From: Polynucleobacter sp.
Lineage (GTDB): Bacteria > Pseudomonadota > Gammaproteobacteria > Burkholderiales > Burkholderiaceae
Direction: 5' to 3'
DNA length: 64,000 bases
Assembly (NCBI GenBank): GCA_024642065.1
Contig: JAHEBW010000045.1
Location: 214,786 to 278,785, forward strand
The position numbers and the translations under genes were made by a program. Position 1 is the stretch's first letter. Every line of letters begins with the position of its first letter. The notes under the pieces are model-generated. The model saw only the letters and a list, made by a program, of their open reading frames with translations. It made no database searches and had not been told where the DNA came from. This document shows positions 26,898-36,737 of the stretch, piece by piece.

Positions 26898-27566
26898 ATG
26901 ACATCATCAAACAATCCCTACATCTTATCTAAGTTGCTCGATAACAATAAAGAGTGGGTTGCATCAGTCACAAAATCTGACCCTAATTACTTCAGTCGTT
27001 TAGTTGGCCAACAAGCCCCCGAATACTTATGGATCGGTTGCTCAGACTCTAGAGTTCCAGCGAATCAAATTACGGGACTTGCGCCTGGCGAAGTTTTCGT
27101 TCACAGAAATATTGCTAACGTAGTCGTGCACACTGATTTAAATGCGCTATCAGTCATTCAGTTCGCTGTTGATCAAATTAAAGTTAAGCACATTATTGTT
27201 GTTGGCCATTATGGTTGTTCTGGTGTTCGCGCAGCGCAAAAGAAGGCTCGTATTGGTTTAGCCGACAACTGGATTCGCCACGTTCAAGATGTTCAAGATA
27301 AGCATGGCAAATATTTAGGTACAGTCCTCAAAGAATCAGAGCAGTTTGATCATCTTTGCGAACTTAACGTGATTGAACAAGTCATGAACGTTTGTCAAAC
27401 AACTAGCGTTCAAGATGCTTGGGCTAAGAACCAAGAGATCACTGTTCACGGCTGGATCTATGATTTGAAAGATGGCGGCGTAAGAGATCTTGGCATTAGC
27501 ATCAAGAGCGCTTCCGAACTTGAGTCTCGATATCAAACAGTATTAACAAAAAATTATTCTCTGTGA
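26898..27566 (+). CDS. can: Beta-class carbonic anhydrase
   Basis: 222 residues. It interconverts CO2 and bicarbonate. The zinc ligands of the beta class are visible in IGCSDSR (Cys, with the Asp-Arg dyad) and GHYGCSGVRAA (His, Cys). The family segment GEVFVHRNIANVV follows the first motif. I start at the ATG at 26898, with AGG just upstream, rather than at a TTG nine codons earlier. The stop overlaps the GTG start of the DUF1289 gene (GTGA). Confidence 0.95.
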   Translation: MTSSNNPYILSKLLDNNKEWVASVTKSDPNYFSRLVGQQAPEYLWIGCSDSRVPANQITGLAPGEVFVHRNIANVVVHTDLNALSVIQFAVDQIKVKHIIVVGHYGCSGVRAAQKKARIGLADNWIRHVQDVQDKHGKYLGTVLKESEQFDHLCELNVIEQVMNVCQTTSVQDAWAKNQEITVHGWIYDLKDGGVRDLGISIKSASELESRYQTVLTKNYSL

Positions 27567-27757
27567 GTAACTCAAATTCATCTATAACCAATAGGCCAGC
27601 ATCTCCATGCATTAACTTATGCAGAATGGATGAGGATGATCTTTATTGTTTGGGCTGCTTTAGAACACTTGATGAAATTGCAGTTTGGGGCGAATTAAGT
27701 GAGTCAGAAAGAGAGCCTGTTTGGCTAGCTCTAGAAGAAAGAGCTTCACAAAAATAA
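27563..27757 (+). CDS. DUF1289 domain protein
   Basis: 64 residues with a GTG start translationally coupled to can. Four cysteines in the family pattern SPCINLCRMD...YCLGCFRT suggest a small metal-binding knuckle, and the helix SESEREPVWLALEER follows. Function unknown. It precedes a strong bidirectional terminator. Confidence 0.87.
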   Translation: MSNSNSSITNRPASPCINLCRMDEDDLYCLGCFRTLDEIAVWGELSESEREPVWLALEERASQK

Positions 27758-27759
27758 AA

Positions 27760-27786
27760 AAAAGGGTCACTTTCGTGACCCTTTTT
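27760..27786. terminator. Bidirectional Rho-independent terminator
   Basis: GGGTCAC (27764-27770), loop TTTC and GTGACCC (27775-27781) form a 7-bp GC-rich stem flanked by A-runs before and TTTTT after. It therefore works on both strands, ending the can-DUF1289 transcript and that of the TTT binding-protein gene. Confidence 0.93.
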
Positions 27787-27814
27787 AATACATCTCGAAA
27801 TTAATTCATATGAA

Positions 27815-28798
27815 TTAATCTGCGTAGATACCAGCTTTCTTGATAATTGGTGTCCACAACTCAATTTGAGATTTCAAATGAGCTTTGTGACCAGCAGGGC
27901 TAGCATTTTTCTCGTTAGGTACTGTAGCACCTAAATCAAGCATTTTTGCTTTGTAACCTGCATCATTAATACCAGCCTTGATTGCTGCAGCCAATTTATC
28001 TGTAGCAGCCTTAGATGTGCCCTTTGGAGCATAAACACCGTGCCATACATTCACTTGGAAGTTTTTCAAACCTTGCTCATGCATAGTTGGAATATCTTTG
28101 AATGCAGGGATACGTTGCATTGTAGTTGCGCCATACGCCTTTACTGAACCAGCCTTTAACTGACCAGCCAAGTTAGTTGTTTGGTCACACATCAATTGAA
28201 CCTGGCCACCCATAAGATCTGTCAACGCTGGTGCAGTACCTTTGTATGGCACTGTTGTCATATCTTGCTGAATAGAGCTCATGAACAATAAGCCGCACAA
28301 GTGGCTAGCTGAACCGATACCAGCATTTGCATATGCAACTTTTGTACCGTTCGCTTTGATGTAAGCCAATAACTCTTTGTAGTTCTTAGGAGGCAAATCT
28401 TTGTTTGCAACCATCACCATTGGCACATCAGCTACTTGACCTAAATGCTCAAAGTCAGTCAATGGATCGTAGCCTAAGTTACGGTATAGGCCTGGAGCTG
28501 TAGACATACCAATGTGGTGAATCAAAAGTGTGTAACCGTCATTAGCGGCATTCATTACTTTTTTAGCAGCAATCGTTCCACCAGCGCCTGGTGAGTTATC
28601 AACAATAACTTGTTGCTTTAGTGCTTTACCCATTACAAGTGCTAGCTCACGAGCAACTTTATCTGTTGGGCCACCTGCAGCAAAAGGAACAACCAATGTT
28701 ACTGGCTTGTCTTCTGGGAATGCAGCTTGAGAAGTACCTGATACAACGGCCGCTAGAACACCTACAGCAACCATCGCTTTGCGAAAACTCTTGTTCAT
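27815..28798 (-). CDS. Tripartite tricarboxylate transporter substrate-binding protein (Bug family)
   Basis: 327 residues with a Sec signal (KAMVAVGVLAAVVSGTSQAA, cleavage before FPEDKPV). Bug/TctC features are VPFAAGGPTDKVAREL, VDNSPGAGG and DLGATVPNE near the end. It binds a small anionic ligand in the periplasm. No TctA/TctB membrane genes are adjacent, so it is an orphan binding protein, a frequent situation in Burkholderiales. The start at 28798 has a strong AAGGAG; in-frame codons upstream have none. Confidence 0.92.
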   Translation of the reverse strand: MNKSFRKAMVAVGVLAAVVSGTSQAAFPEDKPVTLVVPFAAGGPTDKVARELALVMGKALKQQVIVDNSPGAGGTIAAKKVMNAANDGYTLLIHHIGMSTAPGLYRNLGYDPLTDFEHLGQVADVPMVMVANKDLPPKNYKELLAYIKANGTKVAYANAGIGSASHLCGLLFMSSIQQDMTTVPYKGTAPALTDLMGGQVQLMCDQTTNLAGQLKAGSVKAYGATTMQRIPAFKDIPTMHEQGLKNFQVNVWHGVYAPKGTSKAATDKLAAAIKAGINDAGYKAKMLDLGATVPNEKNASPAGHKAHLKSQIELWTPIIKKAGIYAD

Positions 28799-28958
28799 AA
28801 ATATCTCCTTAACGGTTGTTGCCATTAGAAATAAGCAAATCAACGTTTCCATTGTAAGGAAAAACGAAGGAAAAGTGAGATAAGTTACAAATCGTTTTAC
28901 TAAGAATTTACCCTTAGAAAATAATTAAATGCTGCGGTGCAATATTTGATGTTAGGGC

Positions 28959-29387
28959 TTAGTTTTTGGCTAACAAAAATTGATTGTGATCTGAGGTAAT
29001 GGTTACCTGCTCTTTTTGAGCCCGCTTGGCAATTTTTAGCACCAACTTATCTTTGCTGATCAAAGTTGCAGGTTTCAATGTGTAGGCCAGATTAATGAAA
29101 ACTTGATCATCACGATCCTTGCATTTCCAAGGCGCAACTTGCAACTCAAGATCATCAATAACTCTGGACCAGGATTGCCATTGCAAGATGGTCTCTTTTT
29201 GAGTCTCTTCGTCTAAATCAAATTGAGGCCGGCTAATGACATCAGCGAACTCTTCAATTGTGTTTTGAGTAGCAACTGCATCAAGCTCGTGATTTGTTAA
29301 AGCAGCGCGAAGCGGATGCGCTCGCTCATCATCAAATACCAAAATATCCAGCAAAATATTTGTATCTAAAACAACGACAGGTTTCAC
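28959..29387 (-). CDS. PIN domain protein (VapC-like, orphan)
   Basis: 142 residues of the PIN-domain toxin-like family: an N-terminal Asp in VVLDTNILLD, acidic residues in TIEEFADV and DRDDQVF, and SDHNQFL at the end fit the metal-binding set of a PIN RNase. It has a GTG start five bases after glmS stops, on the same strand, so it is probably co-transcribed with glmU-glmS. No antitoxin gene is next to it. It may be a solitary PIN nuclease rather than half of a toxin-antitoxin pair. Confidence 0.8.
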   Translation of the reverse strand: MKPVVVLDTNILLDILVFDDERAHPLRAALTNHELDAVATQNTIEEFADVISRPQFDLDEETQKETILQWQSWSRVIDDLELQVAPWKCKDRDDQVFINLAYTLKPATLISKDKLVLKIAKRAQKEQVTITSDHNQFLLAKN

Positions 29388-29392
29388 TGGAT

Positions 29393-31213
29393 TTATTCGA
29401 CGGTAACGGACTTGGCAAGATTTCTTGGCTTATCAACATCAGTGCCGCGAGCACATGCGGTGTGATATGCCAACAACTGTAGTGGTACCACGTGAAGAAT
29501 TGGAGAAAGATCGCCGTAATGCTCAGGCATACGAATCACATGAATGCCATCAACCGCAGTGATGAGAGTATCTGCATCAGCAAATACGTATAACTTTCCA
29601 CCACGCGCCTTAACCTCTTGCATATTGGATTTCAACTTCTCTAACAAAGCATCATTGGGCGCCACCGTTACAACTGGCATTTGCTCGGTTACTAAAGCTA
29701 ATGGGCCATGCTTCAATTCTCCAGCAGGATATGCTTCAGCATGAATATAAGAGATCTCTTTTAACTTCAACGCACCCTCTAGGGCAATCGGATAATGCAA
29801 ACCTCTTCCCAAGAAAAGAGCATTCTCACACTTAGAGAATGACTCACTCCAAGCAATAATTTGCGGCTCAAGCGCCAAGGCTGCATTGATTGCAGAAGGT
29901 AGATGACGCAAACGATTGAAGGCATCTTTTTCTTGTGCGTTACTCAATTGCTTTCTGTGTTTTGCCAAAGTAAGCGCCAACAAATACAAGCCAACCAACT
30001 GCGTCGTAAATGCTTTTGTGGAAGCAACACCAATCTCTGTACCAGCATGGGTTAAGAAACGATATTTAGTTTCTCTGACCATAGCGCTAGTGGCAACATT
30101 ACAAACAGCAAGGGTTTCAGTATGGCCCAGTGATTGCGCATGACGAAGAGCAGCCAATGTATCGGCCGTTTCGCCAGACTGAGAAACCACGATGACTAGC
30201 GCATTTGGATTGGGCACAGTTTTGCGATAGCGATATTCACTTGCAATCTCAACCTGAGTCGATATTCCTGCTAAATCTTCTAGCCAATATTTAGCCGTAC
30301 TTGCAGCGTAATAACTTGTACCGCACGCCAAAATCAAAACACTATTAATTTTTTCCCAGTCAGCACTTGTTGCACCAAACAAAGATGGGTCAGCATGTTG
30401 CGCGTGACCTAATGTATCTGCAATGGCGCGGGGCTGCTCAAAAATTTCTTTTTGCATGTAATGCTGATATGGGCCCAAATCAACGGCTGCCACTTGCGCA
30501 GGAACATCTTTTTTAGCTCGCGTCTGAATCTCGCCATTGACATTAGTAATGGTTACGCCATCAGTTGTTAAAACAGCAATGTCACCTTCTTCAAGATATG
30601 ACATTGAGTTAGCATGCTCTGCAACAGCTAGAGCATCTGAAGCTAGAAAATTTTCTTGATTGCCATAAGCAACCACTAGAGGTGAGCCCACTCGAGCCCC
30701 AACCAAAATACCAGGTGCATCCTGAGCAATAACGCCAATCGCATACGCACCGTGCAATCTTGGAACAATGGCGCGCACGGCGGCTGGCAAATCTCTTTGC
30801 GTCATCTTCACATAAGTTTGATGAATCAGGTGAGCAATGACTTCTGTATCTGTTTGCGAAACAAAAATATAGCCAGCAGCTTTGAGCTCTTCTCTTAATT
30901 CTTCATAATTTTCGATAATGCCGTTATGAACCAAACCAATCAAATCGTTTGAAAAGTGAGGATGAGCATTAACAGTATCAGGCTTGCCATGAGTGGCCCA
31001 GCGAGTGTGAGCAATACCAATATTGCCAGACATTTTCTGGCCCTGCTCTGCTAAATCCGAAACTCGAGCAGTTGTTCGCGCTCTAACTAACTCTCCATTA
31101 GATACCAAAGCAAAACCGCAAGAGTCATAGCCGCGGTATTCAAGCCGACGAAGGCCTTCAACTAAAACATCAACGATATTTCTTTTAGCTACTGCGCCAA
31201 CAATCCCACACAT
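29393..31213 (-). CDS. glmS: Glutamine--fructose-6-phosphate aminotransferase (isomerising)
   Basis: Makes glucosamine-6-phosphate for peptidoglycan and LPS. 606 residues: N-terminal glutaminase with catalytic Cys2 (MCGIVGA) and RGYDS, then two SIS domains (about 285-425 and 455-595) with [21 protein letters not shown] and the C-terminal KSVTVE. No glmS ribozyme is apparent before it; 33 bases separate it from glmU. Confidence 0.97.
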   Translation of the reverse strand: MCGIVGAVAKRNIVDVLVEGLRRLEYRGYDSCGFALVSNGELVRARTTARVSDLAEQGQKMSGNIGIAHTRWATHGKPDTVNAHPHFSNDLIGLVHNGIIENYEELREELKAAGYIFVSQTDTEVIAHLIHQTYVKMTQRDLPAAVRAIVPRLHGAYAIGVIAQDAPGILVGARVGSPLVVAYGNQENFLASDALAVAEHANSMSYLEEGDIAVLTTDGVTITNVNGEIQTRAKKDVPAQVAAVDLGPYQHYMQKEIFEQPRAIADTLGHAQHADPSLFGATSADWEKINSVLILACGTSYYAASTAKYWLEDLAGISTQVEIASEYRYRKTVPNPNALVIVVSQSGETADTLAALRHAQSLGHTETLAVCNVATSAMVRETKYRFLTHAGTEIGVASTKAFTTQLVGLYLLALTLAKHRKQLSNAQEKDAFNRLRHLPSAINAALALEPQIIAWSESFSKCENALFLGRGLHYPIALEGALKLKEISYIHAEAYPAGELKHGPLALVTEQMPVVTVAPNDALLEKLKSNMQEVKARGGKLYVFADADTLITAVDGIHVIRMPEHYGDLSPILHVVPLQLLAYHTACARGTDVDKPRNLAKSVTVE

Positions 31214-31246
31214 GACTATTTCCTATTAGTTGATGCTCTATCTAAT

Positions 31247-32614
31247 TTATTTTGATTTTTTGACTGGTCGCTGCCAGTTCAATGAAATTTGTTTAACTCT
31301 TGTAACCGTGAGCTGACCTGCTGGCGCATCTTTAGTAAGCGTCGTTCCTGCGCCCAATGTTGCTCCCTTGCCAACGGTCACGGGGGCCACTAATTGAGTA
31401 TCTGAACCGATAAACGCTTCATCCTCAATAACTGTTCGGAATTTGTTAACGCCGTCGTAGTTACAAGTAATGGTGCCCGCACCAACGTTAACCTTAGAAC
31501 CAATTGTTGCATCACCAATGTAGGCCAAATGATTAGCTTTACTGTTAGAAGCAATTTGACTGTTCTTTACTTCAACAAAGTTACCAATATGAACTTCATT
31601 AGCAAGCTCTGTACCAGGGCGCAATCTTGCATAAGGGCCAATCACACTCTTGGCACCAACTTTAGCTTGATCAATATGCGTGTAGGCATGAATCACAGCG
31701 CCAGCCTCAATCACCGCATCACGAATCACACAGTAAGGACCGACTGATACGCCATCTGCCAAAGTTACCTGGCCTTCAAAAATACATCCAACATCAATTT
31801 TTACATCTTGGCCGCAAACTAATTGGCCTCGAATATCTATTCTTGCAGGATCCATTAAAGTGACGCCCGCATCGAGTAAGCGCTTAGCCAACTCCAGTTG
31901 CCATGTGCGCTCTAACTCTGCAAGTTGTTCACGACTGTTAACTCCAACAGTTTCCCAAGATGCATCAGGCGCTGTTGTGTGAACTGGCACTCCCTCATTA
32001 ACCGCCAAAGAGATGATGTCTGTTAAATAATATTCACCTTGAGCATTATTTGGCTCTAAAGCTTTTAACCAACGCTTTAATTGCGCGGTAGGAACAGCCA
32101 TTAGGCCTGTATTAATTTCTGTAATAGCCTTGATCTCTGGGTTGGCATCTTTCTCTTCAACGATAGATTGAACGCCACCATCCAGATTTCTAACAATTCT
32201 TCCATAGCCACTTGGGTTCGGCATGATTTGGGTCAACAAACCCAAGGCACCTTCACCAGCTAACTGACATAAACGCTCTAAGGTTTTAGTTTGAATCAAT
32301 GGCACATCGCCATACAAGATCAAAGTTGGTTCACTGTCGACCAAAAGATCTGCCGCCTGTAAAACAGCGTGTCCAGTACCTTTTTGCTCTTTTTGAACAA
32401 CTGTTTTGGCAGAAATCGCTGATTTCTCGAGATATTCTCGAATGGCATCACCACCATGCCCAAGAACAACAATCGCCTGATGCTGGCCTGTTATGGCCGC
32501 AGCACTGGCAATTGCATGCGCAAGCATGGGCTTGCCGGCAAGCGGGTGTAAAACCTTGGGCAAAGCAGATCGCATACGCTTTCCCTGCCCAGCAGCTAAT
32601 ATGACTATATTCAT
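31247..32614 (-). CDS. glmU: Bifunctional UDP-N-acetylglucosamine diphosphorylase / glucosamine-1-phosphate N-acetyltransferase
   Basis: 455 residues. The N-terminal uridylyltransferase has [18 protein letters not shown]; the C-terminal left-handed beta-helix acetyltransferase has hexapeptide repeats from about residue 255 and the catalytic His in NHLAYIGDA. It provides UDP-GlcNAc for envelope synthesis and pairs with glmS in one operon. It is divergent from the DUF6279 lipoprotein with 13 bases between start codons. Confidence 0.97.
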   Translation of the reverse strand: MNIVILAAGQGKRMRSALPKVLHPLAGKPMLAHAIASAAAITGQHQAIVVLGHGGDAIREYLEKSAISAKTVVQKEQKGTGHAVLQAADLLVDSEPTLILYGDVPLIQTKTLERLCQLAGEGALGLLTQIMPNPSGYGRIVRNLDGGVQSIVEEKDANPEIKAITEINTGLMAVPTAQLKRWLKALEPNNAQGEYYLTDIISLAVNEGVPVHTTAPDASWETVGVNSREQLAELERTWQLELAKRLLDAGVTLMDPARIDIRGQLVCGQDVKIDVGCIFEGQVTLADGVSVGPYCVIRDAVIEAGAVIHAYTHIDQAKVGAKSVIGPYARLRPGTELANEVHIGNFVEVKNSQIASNSKANHLAYIGDATIGSKVNVGAGTITCNYDGVNKFRTVIEDEAFIGSDTQLVAPVTVGKGATLGAGTTLTKDAPAGQLTVTRVKQISLNWQRPVKKSK

Positions 32615-32627
32615 TGATAATAATTAT

Positions 32628-33545
32628 ATGTGTTTATTCAAGCGCCTCCTAACTCCCAAGCTAATAATGGTTTATTTCATATTTGCCATTATTTCTGGGT
32701 GTAGTGCTGTTCGCCTGGTATATAACCAAGGGGATACGCTGACCTATTGGTGGCTAGATGATCATATTGGCTTTAATTCAGAGCAAGAGGCGTTTACCAG
32801 GTCGTCTCTAGAGCATCTTTTCTGGTGGCACCGAACAGAACAGCTACAAGCTATTTCTGTAACTTTAGATAAAGCCCAGCAAAAACTTCAAAAGCCCATC
32901 TCCAAACAAGAAATGGTGGGTTTAACGGGTGACTTAAAAAAACATGGTTACAGCATATTTGATCAAATCATCCCTGATGCCGCTAAATTAGTAATTAGCC
33001 TTCAGCCGGCGCAAATTGATTCGATTGAAAGACGTTTTGCAAAAAACAATGAAAAGTTCCGTAAAGAGTTTTTACTGGACAACAAAGATAAACAAGTAAA
33101 AATTCGCGCTGACCGAGTCATCGACAGAACAGAATGGCTATTTGGCAGTCTTAGCAAAGAGCAAGAAAAGAAGATTCGAGAATTTCTAATTAATCACCCA
33201 GTCGACATGGAGATGGTCTACAAAGAACGCTTACGTCGACAATCGGATTTGATTCAAATTTGCAAAGAGGTTAATCAAAAGAAGTTAAGTCAAAAAGCAA
33301 CCGAGGCGCTATTAAAAGACTATATGAAGTTTTTTGAAGCAGGCAAAACAAAAGATCAACAAGCCTTTAACAAAAAATGGATGGAGACTGGTGCAGAAGT
33401 CACATCATTCATCACACATGTAATGAATGATGAACAACGTCAATATGCTTTTGAAAGAATTGGTGGGTGGCTTACAGATGTTCGCGAACTGATTAGAGAT
33501 TCATCTGCACTGGCTGCCAAGAGATCTGCTCTTCTAAATCGCTAG
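32628..33545 (+). CDS. DUF6279 family lipoprotein
   Basis: 305 residues when begun at MCLFKRLLT. The signal ends in a lipobox ISGC (Cys about residue 24), followed by the family's VRLVYNQGD and [10 protein letters not shown]. The rest is helical with many Lys/Glu. Earlier in-frame codons lie inside glmU on the other strand and lack the signal. Function unknown; probably an envelope lipoprotein. The last 53 bases overlap the end of ttcA. Confidence 0.83.
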   Translation: MCLFKRLLTPKLIMVYFIFAIISGCSAVRLVYNQGDTLTYWWLDDHIGFNSEQEAFTRSSLEHLFWWHRTEQLQAISVTLDKAQQKLQKPISKQEMVGLTGDLKKHGYSIFDQIIPDAAKLVISLQPAQIDSIERRFAKNNEKFRKEFLLDNKDKQVKIRADRVIDRTEWLFGSLSKEQEKKIREFLINHPVDMEMVYKERLRRQSDLIQICKEVNQKKLSQKATEALLKDYMKFFEAGKTKDQQAFNKKWMETGAEVTSFITHVMNDEQRQYAFERIGGWLTDVRELIRDSSALAAKRSALLNR

Positions 33546-34344
33546 AGCCACTAGTATCAGTTAAATTTTTAAAATCAAATTCTTTGCCATCCATCAAATG
33601 TGATGGCACCACATTCTGTAATGAGCTAAATAAACTCTCTACACGACCTGGAAATTTCTTTTCCCAGTCACGCAATAAAGCTTTCATCGCATTTCTTTGA
33701 AGATTCTCTTGGCTACCGCAAAGATTGCAAGGAATAATTGGGAACTCCATTTGTACTGCGTATTTCTCTAAATAGCGCTCTGGTACATAAGCTAAGGGAC
33801 GAATAACAATATGCTTGCCATCATCAGACCTTAACTTTGGCGGCATTCCTTTTAACTTGCCGCCATGAAACATATTCATTAATAGCGTTTCTAAAATGTC
33901 ATCGCGATGATGTCCCAAGGCAATCTTTGTGGCGCCCAACTCTCCTGCAACGCGATAGAGAATGCCACGACGTAATCTTGAACATAAGCCACAAGTTGTC
34001 TTTCCCTCGGGGATGACTCTCTTAACAATCCCGTAGGTATCCTGCTCCTCGATGTGGAAAGGTATGCCGAGCTTCTTCAGATAATTCGGCAAAATCTCTT
34101 CCGGAAAACCCGGCTGCTTTTGATCAAGATTAACAGCAACCAACTCAAAATTGATAGGCGCCCGCTCACGCAATTTCATTAAAACATCCAACATGGCATA
34201 ACTATCTTTTCCGCCGGAAAGACAAACCATGACCTTGTCACCCTCTTCGATCATGTTGTAATCGACAATAGCTTGCCCTGCTAGACGACAGAGTTTTTTG
34301 TCTAGCTTATTTTCTTCGTAAGCGATTTTGCGAGGATCTTTCAT
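33493..34344 (-). CDS. ttcA: tRNA 2-thiocytidine biosynthesis protein TtcA
   Basis: Thiolates cytidine-32 in tRNA using an iron-sulfur cluster. 283 residues with the PP-loop SGGKDS (about residue 45), the CGLC pair (about 118-121) and a third cysteine region [13 protein letters not shown]. The start overlaps folB's stop by four bases (ATGA), so SDR-folB-ttcA form one transcript. Its 3' end overlaps the DUF6279 gene by 53 bases. Confidence 0.95.
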   Translation of the reverse strand: MKDPRKIAYEENKLDKKLCRLAGQAIVDYNMIEEGDKVMVCLSGGKDSYAMLDVLMKLRERAPINFELVAVNLDQKQPGFPEEILPNYLKKLGIPFHIEEQDTYGIVKRVIPEGKTTCGLCSRLRRGILYRVAGELGATKIALGHHRDDILETLLMNMFHGGKLKGMPPKLRSDDGKHIVIRPLAYVPERYLEKYAVQMEFPIIPCNLCGSQENLQRNAMKALLRDWEKKFPGRVESLFSSLQNVVPSHLMDGKEFDFKNLTDTSGSSDLEEQISWQPVQMNL

Positions 34345-34733
34345 TCTTTAATCAAAAATATCTCAACGCCAACAGCGTCACAATCTGGATAAACATCTGG
34401 CTTAGCAGTTGAAACTCTTACCGCTCTAACATGAGGGTGAGCCAGCATAATTTTAGCAACGTCATCGCATAGAGTTTCTTGCAAATGAATATGGCCCTTG
34501 GCCACTCTTTCAACAATACTTCTACGCATAAAGTCATAGTCAAGCACTTCCTCAAGACTATCTTTTGTTGGCGTGCTTTCATTTAAGGGAACAAATAAAT
34601 CAACATTGATTAAAACGCGCTGCTCGCCACGCTTCTCAAAATCATGAACGCCAATATTGATATAAATTTCGTAATTGCTTAAAAATAATCTACGGCAATC
34701 CATTAAACGCGGATGGGATAGCAAAGCTTGCAT
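34341..34733 (-). CDS. folB: Dihydroneopterin aldolase
   Basis: 130 residues with a small T-fold enzyme pattern ([46 protein letters not shown]). It converts dihydroneopterin to hydroxymethyl-dihydropterin in folate synthesis. GGAG stands before the ATG inside the end of the upstream SDR gene, two bases apart. It precedes ttcA with a four-base overlap. Confidence 0.93.
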   Translation of the reverse strand: MQALLSHPRLMDCRRLFLSNYEIYINIGVHDFEKRGEQRVLINVDLFVPLNESTPTKDSLEEVLDYDFMRRSIVERVAKGHIHLQETLCDDVAKIMLAHPHVRAVRVSTAKPDVYPDCDAVGVEIFLIKE

Positions 34734-34735
34734 GA

Positions 34736-35518
34736 TTACTCCGTTAAAAACATAACGTCACGATCTGTAGACAACAAATGCTGTCCGCCATCAACGTAAA
34801 GTGTGGTGCCAGTAATGGCATTAGATTTTGCCAAGTAAACCACTGCACCAGCAATATCTTCAGGTGCCGATGATTTACCAAGCGGCGTCATGGCATGGGC
34901 TTTTACAAACCCATCTTCTGACTGATCTCCAGAAACCATTGTAATTCCTGGAGCAACTCCAACTACTCGCAAAATAGGTGCAAATGACTGCGCCAACAAA
35001 GTGGTGGCGGAATGAAGCGCTGCTTTTGAGAGTGTGTAAGACAAAAAGTCTGGATTAAGATTAGCCAGCTTCTGATCAAGTAAGTTAATAATCACGCCTG
35101 AAGGCGCGTCGCCACCAGCAGCCTTGAGCTTGGCATGTTGACGGTATAAGTCACGAGACAAGATTAATGGCGCAGCAACGTTAGTGGTCATGTGACGGTC
35201 TAATGCTGAATAACTAAAGCTTGAAGCGACGTCATACTGAAATAAAGAGGCGTTATTAACCAAACAAGTGGGCACACCTAAAGCTTCAGCGCAACGAGCA
35301 ATCAATTGGCCGGCTTGTTTTTCATCTGATAAATCGGCTTGTAAAGCAATTCCTCGTTGACCTGTTGCCAAAATCTCTTTAACCGTTTCTTCAGCGGCAT
35401 CCTTTGAATTACCGTAATGAATGGCTACATCCCAACCATCTTTAGCAAGGCCAATTGCAATAGCCTTTCCAAGGCGCTTTGCAGCACCAGTCACTAATGC
35501 AATTTTTTGAATTTTCAT
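34736..35518 (-). CDS. SDR family oxidoreductase, probable pteridine reductase (FolM-like)
   Basis: 260 residues with the TGAAKRLGKA motif; the Arg after TGxxK is typical of pteridine reductases (PTR1/FolM) rather than general SDRs. NNAS, an Asp in LLDQKLANLNPDF and YTLSKAAL complete the active site. Next to folB and in the same operon, it probably reduces dihydropterin or dihydromonapterin; FolM could backstop dihydrofolate reductase. Substrate untested. Confidence 0.8.
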   Translation of the reverse strand: MKIQKIALVTGAAKRLGKAIAIGLAKDGWDVAIHYGNSKDAAEETVKEILATGQRGIALQADLSDEKQAGQLIARCAEALGVPTCLVNNASLFQYDVASSFSYSALDRHMTTNVAAPLILSRDLYRQHAKLKAAGGDAPSGVIINLLDQKLANLNPDFLSYTLSKAALHSATTLLAQSFAPILRVVGVAPGITMVSGDQSEDGFVKAHAMTPLGKSSAPEDIAGAVVYLAKSNAITGTTLYVDGGQHLLSTDRDVMFLTE

Positions 35519-35561
35519 AATTTTTGCAGCTTCACTTATAAGAGTTGTAGACTCGCGAGGT

Positions 35562-36737
35562 ATGGATATTACCCCTAGCGCCGAAGAAACATCTCATAGC
35601 CAAATTTTGGCCAATAAAATCAAGGCAGAAATCTTAGCCAATAACGGCCAGATTTCCTTTGCTAAGTATATGGAAATGGCCTTATATACGCCAGGATTAG
35701 GCTATTACGCCGCTGGCGCTATCAAACTAGGCAGGCAAGGCGACTTCGTCACAGCCCCCGAAATTAGCCCTTTATTTGGGGCCACCATTGTTCAAACAAT
35801 ATTGCCAGCCTTAAGTCATCTTCAGCAGGAATCACTCCCCCTCCAAATTCTAGAGTTTGGGGCAGGATCGGGCGCTTTAGCCGAATCAGTTCTAGATGCA
35901 CTTGAGAAACTAGACTTCAAAATTGATTCCTACAATATTTTGGATTTATCGGCTGACCTCATCGAGCGCCAACAACAACGACTTTCTCAGCGCACTGAAA
36001 AAATCAATTGGCTGTCTGAACTTCCTGAAAATTTTATAGGCGTCATTCTTGCTAATGAAGTTTTAGATGCCATGCCAGTTGATGTGATTGTGCAAAAAAA
36101 TGGGTCTTGGCACTATAAAAATGTTTGCTTGGCCAACTCCGAACAAAACGCTGCAGAACAATTTATATTTTGTGATGGCCTCCCAGTTGAAGATGGCTTG
36201 TTGCCAACTCAACTGCAACAAGAAAATTTTGCTGAAGGCTACACCACTGAAATTCATCCCAACGGTAATGCATGGGTCAATAGTCTTGCAAAGGTTTTGA
36301 AAAAGGGACTCTTGCTAACCTTTGATTATGGTTTCCCAGCGCACGAGTATTACCACGCACAAAGAGGTCAAGGAACTGTCATGGGGCACTATCGCCACCA
36401 TGCTATACAAGATCCATTTTTCTATCCTGGATTGTGTGATTTAACTGCTCACGTCGAATGGAGCACGATTACTCAATCTGCCATTGATCACGGCTTTGAT
36501 TTTTTAGGCTATACCAGCCAAGCGTCTTACTTGCTCAATGCAGGCATTGGTGAGTTAGCACTCTCATATGCCGACCCAAGAGATGCAGTTAGTTTCATGC
36601 CTATTTCAAATGGCCTGCAAAAGCTTTTATCAGAGGCAGAAATGGGTGAGTTATTTAAAGCACTTTGTTTGGGCAAAGATATGCCATTTTCTGAAGGCGA
36701 CTTACCTGGCTTTCAATCAAAGCCTAGAGCTCTTTAA
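35562..36737 (+). CDS. MidA/NDUFAF7-like SAM-dependent methyltransferase (DUF185)
   Basis: 391 residues. Features: YYAAGAIKLGRQGDFVTAPEISPLFG, ILEFGAGSGALAE, ANEVLDAMPVD and DYGFPAHEYYHAQRGQGT. Human NDUFAF7 dimethylates an arginine of complex I subunit NDUFS2; bacterial members are less studied. A complex I-linked protein (NDUFA9-like) is encoded 1 kb away. It overlaps the cca gene by 14 bases. Confidence 0.85.
   Translation: MDITPSAEETSHSQILANKIKAEILANNGQISFAKYMEMALYTPGLGYYAAGAIKLGRQGDFVTAPEISPLFGATIVQTILPALSHLQQESLPLQILEFGAGSGALAESVLDALEKLDFKIDSYNILDLSADLIERQQQRLSQRTEKINWLSELPENFIGVILANEVLDAMPVDVIVQKNGSWHYKNVCLANSEQNAAEQFIFCDGLPVEDGLLPTQLQQENFAEGYTTEIHPNGNAWVNSLAKVLKKGLLLTFDYGFPAHEYYHAQRGQGTVMGHYRHHAIQDPFFYPGLCDLTAHVEWSTITQSAIDHGFDFLGYTSQASYLLNAGIGELALSYADPRDAVSFMPISNGLQKLLSEAEMGELFKALCLGKDMPFSEGDLPGFQSKPRAL

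Noticed and set aside
28959..29387. Toxin-antitoxin locus
   Set aside because: A PIN protein alone; neither flank encodes an antitoxin-like DNA-binding protein.
31214..31246. glmS ribozyme or sRNA target structure before glmS
   Set aside because: Only 33 bases separate glmU and glmS, too short for a glmS ribozyme, and no strong fold is evident.
32493..32627. N-terminal extension of the DUF6279 lipoprotein
   Set aside because: It lies opposite glmU and separates the lipobox signal from the start; ATG at 32628 gives a normal lipoprotein signal.
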